DNA of 5,329 nt from the NCBI GenBank assembly GCA_945863085.1, contig CAMBCD010000206.1, positions 1 through 5,329 of the forward strand, given 5' to 3'. Below, in pieces: positions 1-5,329 of the stretch. The notes under the pieces were generated by a model, which saw only the letters and a program-made list of their open reading frames with translations, was not told where the DNA came from and did not search any database. A program made the position numbers and the translations under genes. The stretch's first letter is position 1; each line of letters starts with the position of its first letter. The DNA is from Bordetella parapertussis (GTDB taxonomy: Bacteria; Pseudomonadota; Gammaproteobacteria; Burkholderiales; SG8-41).

Positions 1-698
1 AATTCAGCCGCCGCTTCGGCGAACTGGACGACCACAAGTCGCTGCCGCGCGACCGCCATCCGGATTACCCGGAGCTGCTGCTGGTCACCAACCGGCCCAA
101 TCCGGACGGCACGCCTTCCGAATCGCGCTACACCGGCCGCCTGTGGCACACCGACCTGTCATACACCACGCATCCGGCGCTGGGTTCGCTGCTCAAATGT
201 TACGAACTGCCCGAGGTCGGCGGCGACACGCTGTTCTGCAACATGACCATGGCCTACGACGCGCTGTCGGAGGGCATGAAAAAACTGATCGCCGGTCTGC
301 ACGGCATCCACCTCTCCGGCACGCGCAAGATCAACAAGCAGGACACCGGCGAAGCACGCCGTGCCGAGGTGATGAAACTGAACCCGCCGATTGCACAGCC
401 GGTGGTGCGCGTGCATCCCGAAACCGGGCGCAAGGCCCTGTACCTGGGGGAAAAGGTCAAACGTTTCGACGGCATGACCGAAGCGGAAAGCAAACCATTG
501 ATTGATTATCTGAACCGGCACGCGACACAACCCGAATTCGTCTATCGCCACCAGTGGCGCCAGCACGACATCGTGGTCTGGGACAACCGCTGCACCATGC
601 ACCAGGCGCTGGGTGACTTCGACGAGACGCAGCTGCGCCACATGGAACGCACCACGGTGATGGGTACGCCTTCGGGTTACGTGGTCGCGAACGCCTGA
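1..698 (+). CDS. TauD/TfdA-family Fe(II)/2-oxoglutarate dioxygenase, C-terminal part (5' end outside window)
   Basis: The reading frame is open from position 3 and ends with TGA at 696-698, giving 231 visible residues. The family is usually about 280-300 residues, so roughly the first 50-70 are missing. The iron-binding facial triad is visible. WHTDLSY, with His at 147-149 and Asp at 153-155, is the HxD motif. The distal His is in DNRCTMHQALGDFD (codon 600-602). The Arg of RHMERT (codon 648-650) is placed to bind the 2-oxoglutarate carboxylate. The segments GGDTLFCNMTMAYDAL and PVVRVHPETGRKALYLGE are also typical of the family. Members oxidise substrates such as taurine, alkyl sulfates or 2,4-D in the cytoplasm, with succinate and CO2 as by-products. 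The substrate cannot be told from this part. The gene converges on the minus-strand UGSC gene with only 9 bp between the stops and no visible terminator, so it is probably not in the same transcription unit. The family call is firm; the substrate is open. Confidence 0.93.
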   Translation, partial: FSRRFGELDDHKSLPRDRHPDYPELLLVTNRPNPDGTPSESRYTGRLWHTDLSYTTHPALGSLLKCYELPEVGGDTLFCNMTMAYDALSEGMKKLIAGLHGIHLSGTRKINKQDTGEARRAEVMKLNPPIAQPVVRVHPETGRKALYLGEKVKRFDGMTEAESKPLIDYLNRHATQPEFVYRHQWRQHDIVVWDNRCTMHQALGDFDETQLRHMERTTVMGTPSGYVVANA

Positions 699-707
699 CG
701 CGTCCGC

Positions 708-1235
708 TCAGGCCTTGCGCTGCATCAGCAGCGGCACGATGGCATCGACCGCAATCCGCGCCTTTTCGCGCAGGACGGCATCGTCGTTGTTGGCGAGCGG
801 GTGGGCGATCACGGCAAACGGATAATCCTTCAGGCCATTGACGCCGGCCACGGCTTTCGCGGTGGCGACGAAGCGGTCGGTCATGATGGCGACCGCCGGG
901 ATACCCAGCCGTTCGGCTTCGATGGCGTCGTGCAGACTGCACGACGAGCAGCTGCCTCAGTCGCCGGTCGCGGCGAGGATCGCATCGGCCCCGCGCATCT
1001 CCATCAGCATCGGCGGCGGCACCGGCCGCGAGGCGTCGGGCTTGCGGCGACGGATGCATTCGCGGATGCGGTATTCCTGCTTGAGGATTTCTTCGATGAA
1101 ATCGAACAGGCGTTCGGTGCCGATTTTCGCGTTGTCGATCATGCCGACCACGGCTCCATCGAGACTGGTCAGCGGCGGCGCAAGGCGCAGCGCTTCGCCC
1201 TGTGCGGACTGGGTGGGATCAAGGACTCTCAGCAT
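708..1235 (-). CDS. Stand-alone UGSC-family selenoprotein (175 aa, Sec93 encoded by in-frame TGA)
   Basis: The frame starts at ATG 1235-1233, behind a GGAGA Shine-Dalgarno, and meets TGA at 957-959. It then stays open for 82 more codons to a second TGA at 708-710. Reading the first TGA as Sec gives ...AATGD-U-GSCSSCSLHDAIEAERLGIP..., with Sec93, Cys96 and Cys99 forming a selenol/thiol centre. Sequence on both sides aligns with the N-terminal domain of the 573-aa protein at 2955-4676. Upstream, LDGAVVGMID...GADAILAATG corresponds to LDGKTVAWVW...GADAAVSGMG. Downstream, EAERLGIPAVAIMTDRF corresponds to AAESAGIPSATLVCESF. A 9-bp hairpin lies just after the TGA. No signal peptide or membrane segment is apparent, so the protein is probably cytosolic. 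The fold and the U-G-[ST]-C site resemble the selenoprotein subunit GrdB of glycine reductase, which suggests a redox or reductive-cleavage role; that is inference. The gene follows the 347-aa gene by 151 bp. A genuine stop or sequencing error is unlikely, because a second gene here has TGA at the same site. Confidence 0.92.
926..959 (-). promoter_or_regulatory. Probable bacterial SECIS element of the 175-aa UGSC selenoprotein
   Basis: Read on the minus strand, the UGA (959-957) is followed by 10 nt (GGCAGCUGCU). A perfect 9-bp hairpin comes next: CGUCGUGCA (946-938), loop GUC (937-935), UGCACGACG (934-926). As I recall it, the E. coli fdhF SECIS has about 11 nt between UGA and its upper stem and an apical UGCAGGUCUGCA. 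The apex here, UGCAGUCUGCA, is nearly the same, one G shorter. Such an element binds SelB carrying Sec-tRNA at the paused ribosome. The hairpin is seen directly; the function is inferred from position and similarity. Confidence 0.82.
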
Positions 1236-1240
1236 GGTTT

Positions 1241-1245
1241 TCTCC
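1241..1245 (-). promoter_or_regulatory. Shine-Dalgarno site fixing the start of the 175-aa UGSC gene
   Basis: The minus strand reads GGAGA followed by AAACC and then ATG at 1235-1233. The 5-nt spacing suits a ribosome binding site and supports this start over internal candidates. Confidence 0.75.
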
Positions 1246-1273
1246 GTTCAGTTAATACGCCGCCAGCCATGAT

Positions 1274-1336
1274 CGTCGTTCCTGCGAAAGCAGGAACCCA
1301 GGAAGGTTCTGGATTCCGGCGTACGCCGGAATGACG
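1274..1336. repeat. REP/dRS3-like palindromic dispersed repeat
   Basis: Two perfect dyads lie back to back. GTTCCTGC-GAAA-GCAGGAAC is at 1278-1297, and the 20-bp palindrome ATTCCGGCGTACGCCGGAAT is at 1313-1332. The ends of the element also pair with each other: CGTCGTTCC (1274-1282) with GGAATGACG (1328-1336), one mismatch, and CCAG (1298-1301) with CTGG (1309-1312). The whole 63 bp can therefore fold as one cruciform or long hairpin. This is the layout of short extragenic repeats common in proteobacteria. It lies in the gap between two minus-strand genes and has no coding potential. On the transcript it could stabilise the mRNA or attenuate transcription before the 175-aa gene. There is no U-tract, so it is not a classical terminator. 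Confidence 0.8.
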
Positions 1337-1386
1337 AAACAATGCCTTCAGACGTCAAATTTCCTGGAAAACGCGGCAAGTGCGGC

Positions 1387-2430
1387 TCACACACCCACTG
1401 CCATCGTCACCGCCAGTGATTTTTTGCCGTACCAGGGCGGCAGGATCGCGCCGAAGCCGCCTGCCGGCCCGCCGGCCGCAACCACCAGCAGGTCATCGGG
1501 TGTACGCAACGCACAGTACACCTTGTCCTCGTCCTTGCGTCCCGCCACCGCGGCCTTGCCGACCTTGCGCCAGTCACCACGCTTCACCCGCGCGGTTTCA
1601 AAAATATAATCACGGATGTTCTGCTTGCTCCAGCCCGCGGCGGCGAAGATTTCGCGGTGCTGCTTGGGGATCACGAAAGCGTAATTGCCCTCCCAGATGG
1701 AATACAGCAGCATGTTGCTGCGCATCGCCGCGGCATAGGTATCGCAGATTTCGCGCGGATCGTGTGTCCATTCGTTCATGATCTGCTGCGGCGACTCCAC
1801 CTGCAGGGCCGTCACCGCGGAAACACCGGCTGGCACGCCACGTTCCAGCGACAGCGGCGGCCACGGCGAGTCCTCCTCGTCTTCCGCCACGCAGAAGGTG
1901 AATTTTCCCGGATGGCCGAGGGTGGAGCGGTCGAGCTGGCCGGGGATGCCGCCCAGCACGTTGAGCAGGATCAGGCGGATGCTGCGTCCGATGCTGGCAT
2001 TGGCGCGGCTGGCGTTGGCGAGCACGTTGTGCGTGGCATTCATGCCGATCGCGAGCCGCACCGGTCCGTTGACGATGATGAAGGGCGCACTGCCGCCCGT
2101 GCTCGCCGTGCTGCCGTGCAGCGCGTATTCGGGCTGGCACATCGCCTTGACCGTGGCCACCACCACCGGCAGGTATTCCGGCAGACAACCGGCCATCACC
2201 GCGGCAATGGCGACTTTTTCGGCGGTGATGCTGCGCCGGCGCACCGGCTCGACGCCGATCACTGCCGCGGCATCAAGCTCTGCCGCAGCGAGAAAACGGG
2301 CAACGGCATCCTCGGTCGGCGGCACGATCGGCAGGCCGTCGGTCCAGCCCTCGCGCTGGAACAGCTCGTTGGCCGCCATCGCATCGGCAACCTCGTGCAC
2401 CGTACTCGCAAACTGCGGAAGGCTGCTCAT
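1387..2430 (-). CDS. Stand-alone DGLPIVPPT/MAGC-domain protein (347 aa), paralogue of the C-terminal domain of the fused selenoprotein
   Basis: ATG is at 2430-2428 and TGA at 1387-1389; no strong Shine-Dalgarno is visible. I know no biochemical function for this protein. It aligns almost end to end with residues about 212-568 of the 573-aa fused selenoprotein. Shared blocks include DGLPIVPPT (residues 31-39), VMAGCxPEYxPVVVA (Cys82), NGP, GRSIRLILLNVLGGIP against GRFWRLYLRNVAGFLP, AEDEED against AENED, a WPP motif, and AAAGWSKQNIRDYIFETAR against AAGGWTKQQFKEALFRQAR. The single Cys in MAGC is conserved in both copies and is a candidate partner for a selenol/thiol. The C-terminus is rich in glycine and small residues (GGPAGGFGAILPPWYGKK). 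No signal peptide or transmembrane helix is seen. The gene starts 31 bp after the CinA-like gene, so it is probably cotranscribed with it. Together with the 175-aa UGSC gene downstream it forms the split equivalent of the fused gene. Confidence 0.88.
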   Translation of the reverse strand: MSSLPQFASTVHEVADAMAANELFQREGWTDGLPIVPPTEDAVARFLAAAELDAAAVIGVEPVRRRSITAEKVAIAAVMAGCLPEYLPVVVATVKAMCQPEYALHGSTASTGGSAPFIIVNGPVRLAIGMNATHNVLANASRANASIGRSIRLILLNVLGGIPGQLDRSTLGHPGKFTFCVAEDEEDSPWPPLSLERGVPAGVSAVTALQVESPQQIMNEWTHDPREICDTYAAAMRSNMLLYSIWEGNYAFVIPKQHREIFAAAGWSKQNIRDYIFETARVKRGDWRKVGKAAVAGRKDEDKVYCALRTPDDLLVVAAGGPAGGFGAILPPWYGKKSLAVTMAVGV

Positions 2431-2461
2431 GGCCGTATTCTAACTTCGCCCCGGCAAGCGC

Positions 2462-2962
2462 TCAGCGCGGCGCAGCCGCCACCGCTTCTGCCAGCAGGTC
2501 CAGCGCCCCGGCAGCGAAGGCGAACATATTGGCAACACGATCCGCGCTGCCGGTTTCCAGCGTGCGCGCACATTCCGCCAGCCCGGCCACCGCAAAGCAG
2601 GCGTGCCCCGCCGGATAACCATAACGGCTGCCGGTCGGACCCGCGGCGCCGGTTTCGGCCAGCGCCCAGTTCGATCCCACCTTCTCGCGGGCGCGGCGTG
2701 CAGCCAGCAGCGCATAAACTTCCGTGGCTGGGGTGATGCCTTTCATGTCGGCATCGCTGATGCCGAGCAGCGCGCGGCGGATTTCATAGGTGTAGACCAC
2801 CAGCCCGCCGCGACAGCAGGCAGAGGCGCCAGGCACCGCCAGCAGCGCGGCATTGATCAGCCCGCCTGCGGCCGATTCGGCCACGGTGATGGTTTGCTTT
2901 CGCGCAATCAGCAGCCGGGTGACGCGCTCGGCATGGGGCAACAGTTGATTCAGACTATCCAC
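2462..2962 (-). CDS. CinA C-terminal-domain family protein (nicotinamide-nucleotide amidase/PncC-like)
   Basis: The protein is 166 aa if it starts at GTG 2962-2960, a start that overlaps the upstream TAG stop by 8 nt. GGAAA lies several bases upstream as a weak Shine-Dalgarno. A longer frame reaches 3040 but runs inside the upstream gene. The length matches a single CinA C-terminal domain of about 160 aa. Family hallmarks are TVAESAAGGLINAALLAVPGAS (Ser30 in the conserved A-E-S), GGLVVYTYEIRRALLGIS, and the glycine-rich TGAAGPTG (104-111). The usual AESCTGG is AESAAGG here, so the Cys-Thr pair is lost while the Glu and the proposed nucleophilic Ser remain. Characterised PncC proteins deamidate NMN to nicotinate mononucleotide in pyridine-nucleotide salvage. 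Whether this divergent copy does so is uncertain. Its place between two UGSC-type genes, with an overlapping start, suggests translational coupling and a shared job. Confidence 0.85.
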   Translation of the reverse strand: MDSLNQLLPHAERVTRLLIARKQTITVAESAAGGLINAALLAVPGASACCRGGLVVYTYEIRRALLGISDADMKGITPATEVYALLAARRAREKVGSNWALAETGAAGPTGSRYGYPAGHACFAVAGLAECARTLETGSADRVANMFAFAAGALDLLAEAVAAAPR

Positions 2963-4676
2963 GCAATGTTTTCCAGTTTTTCGGTAAACGGATTTCCTTG
3001 CCCACCGGGAAGCCCAGGACGCCGTTGTGCGCAAACACATAAATGCTGTTGCGCCCGAGGTCGCCGGTGACGATGACCTGGAAATCCTCAGCCCGCCACA
3101 CCAGAGGCACCAGGCGTTCCGGATCGTCGGACTCGTGGAATATTTTCGGAATCCGACCGGCCTCGTGTTCCTCTTTCAGGTTCCAGTTCGGTTTTTGCGT
3201 CCAGTCGCGCAGCATGCGCTCGAATTCGCGTGCAGGCATGCGCGCCTGTCTGAACAAAGCTTCCTTGAACTGCTGTTTGGTCCAGCCACCCGCTGCGATG
3301 GTCTCGGCAATGATCGGCGACAGCAGCAGCAAGGGCCGCAGCGTGTCATAACCCTGGCCCACGCTGAACATGATCTGCCATGAGTACTGCCGCACCACGG
3401 CGTCGGCGATGTACGGCAGCAGTTCCTCCGGTGTTGCGCCCGATACCGAGGAAATGTGATTGCCGCCAGTGTAACGGCCGATGGCCAGCGCATTGCTGCC
3501 CGCCCTGAAACCGAACTCGGTGCAATTCGGCGGCCAGCCGATCCTGGTGGCGACGTCCTCGTTCTCCGCCACCACCACGCGCCAGGTGTTGCCGAAGGTC
3601 GCCTTGTCATTTTTATGCGGCAGGAAACCGGCAACGTTACGCAAGTACAAGCGCCAGAAACGGCCGACCGTCGTGTTCGCCTGGAAACCGTCGCGCATCA
3701 CGCCCTGGGTGTAATTGAAACCGAGTTCCTTGATGATCGGCCCGTTGAGCACGATCAGGTTTTCGCCGCCCGGCGTATTGCCGCTGTGTTCTACGCCGTA
3801 ATCATGGTCGGCCATCGCTTCCACGGCGGCGACCAGCACCGGCATGTATTCCGGCCGGCAACCCGCCATCACGCCGTTGACCGCGACGCTCCACACCGTC
3901 GCCGCGCGGTTGTCGGGCAGCAGCACGCCCAGCACTTCATCCGCCTGGCGATCGGTGTACTGCAGGAAGGCTTCCACCTTCTCCACCGTCGGCGGCACGA
4001 TGGGCAGGCCATCGGAGAGTTCGTTCTTGATGAAATATTCGTTGATCTCTTCAAAACTGCCGCTGCAGATGATGTCGCGCGCACCCGGCTCGCCATCCAC
4101 CGTCTTCGCCGGCGGCATCTTGAACAGCGCGTTCAGCACACCGTCCAGCGTCAGCTCGCGCACGTTCTGCTGCAGCACTTCCTTGCTTTGCAAACCGGGG
4201 TGGCCGCGCACCGGCGCCACCGCGATGTTCGGAAACCCGAGGCCCTGCGACGCCGACTTGGCCAGGGTCATGAAGCTCTCGCACACCAGCGTCGCCGACG
4301 GGATGCCCGCGCTTTCAGCCGCCACACTGGCCCGCAACACGGCGGGCGTGCAGCTCCCTCAACAACCCATCCCGGAGACGGCGGCGTCGGCACCGAGTTC
4401 GCGCAGTTTCTGCGGCAGGTTCGCCACCACATTGCGTTCATCACTGCCATGGGTATTGCCGAAGAGTTCCCAGTGCAGAAATTTCACGCCGGGATATTTC
4501 GCACGCAGGCTTTGCTCCAGCTGCTCGAAGACTTCATTGCCGCGAAACACGTAGTCCCAGACCCAGGCCACGGTTTTGCCGTCCAGCGTATCCAGCCGTT
4601 TCGCCAGCGGTTTCACTTTCGCCTGGCGCGGACCGCGAGGCCACAGCGCGGCGTATGGTGCTTCCTGGTTTGTCAT
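2955..4676 (-). CDS. Fused UGSC selenoprotein: UGSC domain plus DGLPIVPPT/MAGC domain (573 aa, Sec106 encoded by in-frame TGA)
   Basis: The start is ATG 4676-4674 with an AGGGA Shine-Dalgarno 6 nt upstream. An in-frame ATG at 4736-4734 would add 20 poorly conserved residues. TGA at 4359-4361 is read as Sec106 in SGMGC-U-GSCTPAVLRASVAAESAGIP, giving Cys105, Sec106 and Cys109. The final stop is TAG 2957-2955. Residues about 20-190 form the UGSC domain, homologous to the 175-aa protein at 708-1235. Residues about 212-573 form the large domain, with DGLPIVPPT at 222-230, MAGCRPEYMPV from 270 (Cys273), and GRFWRLYLRNVAGFLP. This second part is homologous to the 347-aa protein at 1387-2430. The N-terminal 105 residues plus the 7 following the TGA have clear counterparts in the shorter paralogue, which argues against two separate proteins. 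No signal peptide is visible. Function is unknown; a redox or reductive enzyme using the Sec/Cys centre is inferred. The gene follows a terminator and so probably has its own promoter, though I could not define one. It leads the run of minus-strand genes. Confidence 0.92.
4324..4361 (-). promoter_or_regulatory. Probable bacterial SECIS element of the fused UGSC selenoprotein
   Basis: On the minus strand the UGA (4361-4359) is followed by 11 nt (GGGAGCUGCAC). A perfect 6-bp stem comes next: GCCCGC (4347-4342), loop CGUGUU (4341-4336), GCGGGC (4335-4330). An outer helix GCAC/GUGU (4351-4348 with 4327-4324, one G-U pair) extends it across a CA bulge. The loop contains a GU, as bacterial SECIS apices usually do, and the distance matches fdhF as I recall it. 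Its primary sequence differs from the SECIS at 926-959, so the two hairpins are not simple copies even though they sit at the same place. Confidence 0.75.
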
Positions 4677-4682
4677 GCTTGT

Positions 4683-4687
4683 TCCCT
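4683..4687 (-). promoter_or_regulatory. Shine-Dalgarno site fixing the start of the fused UGSC gene
   Basis: The minus strand reads AGGGA, then ACAAGC, then ATG at 4676-4674. The 6-nt spacing favours this ATG over the upstream in-frame ATG at 4736-4734, which has no comparable site. Confidence 0.75.
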
Positions 4688-4707
4688 GAGTTTTACCGAG
4701 TGATGAT

Positions 4708-4724
4708 GGTAACCGAAGGCTACC
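4708..4724 (-). other. Small hairpin in the leader of the fused UGSC gene
   Basis: The minus strand reads GGTAGCC, TTC, GGTTACC: seven pairs (one G-U) with a 3-nt loop, about 20 nt upstream of the Shine-Dalgarno. It may be incidental. No riboswitch or operator family is recognised, and no convincing promoter was found in the leader at 4688-4774. Confidence 0.3.
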
Positions 4725-4774
4725 AGCGGACTTCATGCCAGTCCATTCAGATCAGGGAGCGCTAATGGGCGCCG

Positions 4775-4807
4775 AAAAAGCATCAGCCTCCAATCGGAGG
4801 CTGATGC
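4775..4807 (-). terminator. Rho-independent terminator of the Bug receptor gene
   Basis: A perfect 12-bp stem, GCATCAGCCTCC (4780-4791) with GGAGGCTGATGC (4796-4807), encloses a 4-nt loop. On the minus strand it is followed at once by a run of five T (4779-4775). It lies 27 nt past the TAA of the receptor gene. No T-run follows on the plus strand, so it acts in the minus direction only. It separates the receptor transcript from the UGSC genes. Confidence 0.92.
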
Positions 4808-4834
4808 ATGCTGTAACGCGCGATGATGATCGTT

Positions 4835-5329
4835 TTATTTCTTCGTCATGCCGACCGATTGCACCACCTTCGCCCAGGTGGTGATTTCGTTGTGATACAG
4901 CTTTTCAAACTCCTCCTGCGTGTTGCCGACGGCATCAAGTCCCTGGCCCTGCAACTGCTTGCTGGTCGCCGGATCGTTGACGACGCGGGTGACGACTTCC
5001 TGGATCTTCACCGCAATGGCCTTGTCGGTTTTGCCGGGGAGAAACATCGCGTACCAGTTTTGAACGCCAAAACCCGGCACGCCCGATTCAGCGATCGTCG
5101 GGTACTCGGGCAGCGCCGGCGTGCGCTTCGGACCCACGACCGCCAGCGCGCGCAGCCGGCCCGTCGTGAAAAACGGCCGGGTCGAGATCACGCTGGCGAC
5201 GGTGAGGGCGATGCGTCCGCCAACCACGTCATTGATGCTCGGTGACGTGCCCTTGTACGGCACATGGGTCATCTTCAGCCCCGTCATCTGCGAGAACAGT
5301 TCGACAGTCAGATGCTGCGCCGAGCCCAG
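4835..5329 (-). CDS. Bug/TctC-family tripartite tricarboxylate transporter substrate-binding protein, C-terminal half (5' end outside window)
   Basis: The frame is open from the right edge to TAA 4837-4835, giving 164 visible residues of a family usually about 320-330 long. Family hallmarks are GSAQHLTVELFSQMTGLKMTHVPYKGTSPSINDVVGGRIAL, RPFFTTGRLRALAVVGPKRTPALPEYPTIAESGVPGF, and a FLPGKTDKAIAVKIQEVV segment, followed by a C-terminal helix ending VGMTKK. These are periplasmic receptors for small carboxylates and other organic solutes that feed TctAB-type permeases. Many are orphans with no linked permease. The signal peptide is expected in the missing N-terminal part, and the ligand cannot be inferred. 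A strong terminator follows, so this gene is probably not cotranscribed with the UGSC genes. Co-location still hints that its ligand may be handled by the same pathway. Confidence 0.93.
   Translation of the reverse strand: MGSAQHLTVELFSQMTGLKMTHVPYKGTSPSINDVVGGRIALTVASVISTRPFFTTGRLRALAVVGPKRTPALPEYPTIAESGVPGFGVQNWYAMFLPGKTDKAIAVKIQEVVTRVVNDPATSKQLQGQGLDAVGNTQEEFEKLYHNEITTWAKVVQSVGMTKK

Noticed and set aside
1236..1273. A TATTAA box (minus strand) upstream of the 175-aa gene as a promoter -10.
   Set aside because: No acceptable -35 at 16-18 nt spacing. It lies only 10-20 nt from the Shine-Dalgarno, so the evidence is too weak.
1351..1389. The TGA stop of the 347-aa gene (1387-1389) as a third Sec codon, since 12 codons follow before the next TGA at 1348-1350.
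   Set aside because: The paralogous domain of the fused protein ends close to the same place, no U-x-x-C motif is formed, and no hairpin is seen at the SECIS distance. It is an ordinary stop.
2963..3040. An N-terminal extension of the CinA-like protein starting at ATG 3040-3038.
   Set aside because: The extra 26 residues (MCLRTTASWASRW...) overlap the conserved C-terminus of the upstream gene and have no counterpart in the CinA domain. GTG 2962-2960 gives the family length.
2955..4340. A separate protein starting at GTG 4340-4338, just after the in-frame TGA (translation reinitiation instead of Sec readthrough).
   Set aside because: The GGGAG after the TGA is 13 nt from this GTG, too far for a good ribosome binding site. 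The segment between TGA and GTG encodes GSC, the conserved core of the UGSC motif. The shorter paralogue has the same upstream and downstream arrangement around its own TGA.
3456..4703. A long plus-strand open frame of 415 codons opposite the fused selenoprotein gene, and other long frames at 1657-2736 and 801-1334.
   Set aside because: Their translations are His/Arg/Gln-rich and low in family-like motifs. These are the usual shadow frames opposite GC-rich coding DNA.

Overview
The window is GC-rich, tightly packed bacterial DNA. It most likely comes from a betaproteobacterium (Burkholderiales type). The reasons are a Bug/TctC-family solute receptor (a family greatly expanded in that group), a TauD/TfdA dioxygenase, the codon use, and a dispersed palindromic repeat of the ATTCC...GGAAT kind. 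The taxonomic call is an inference.

The key point is that two minus-strand genes each contain an in-frame TGA that is best read as selenocysteine (Sec, U). Both TGAs lie in the same motif, U-G-S-C (TGA at 957-959 and at 4359-4361). Homologous sequence continues in frame on both sides of each TGA, and a stem-loop starts 10-11 nt downstream of each, as in a bacterial SECIS element. Simple ORF calling would split both genes and misread them as truncated. I recall this group being named the UGSC family of (seleno)proteins in public family collections. No reaction is known to me.

Layout: positions 1-698 (+) hold the C-terminal part of a TauD/TfdA-type Fe(II)/2-oxoglutarate dioxygenase, convergent with everything else. 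The rest is on the minus strand and is read from right to left. 5329-4835 is the C-terminal half of a Bug-type periplasmic receptor, closed by a strong rho-independent terminator (4775-4807). 4676-2955 encodes a 573-residue fused selenoprotein, with a UGSC domain followed by a large domain carrying DGLPIVPPT and MAGCxPEYxPV motifs. 2962-2462 encodes a stand-alone CinA-type domain that overlaps the fused gene by 8 nt. 2430-1387 encodes a 347-residue stand-alone paralogue of the large domain. After a 151-bp gap that holds a REP-like repeat, 1235-708 encodes a 175-residue stand-alone UGSC selenoprotein.

The same two domains therefore occur once fused and once as two separate genes. This suggests that they work together, with the UGSC selenol/thiol centre acting on or with the large domain. 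The nearby dioxygenase and solute receptor suggest a catabolic or transport setting, but the substrate cannot be read from the sequence. Sec insertion requires selA/selB/selC/selD elsewhere in the genome; none of them is in this window.
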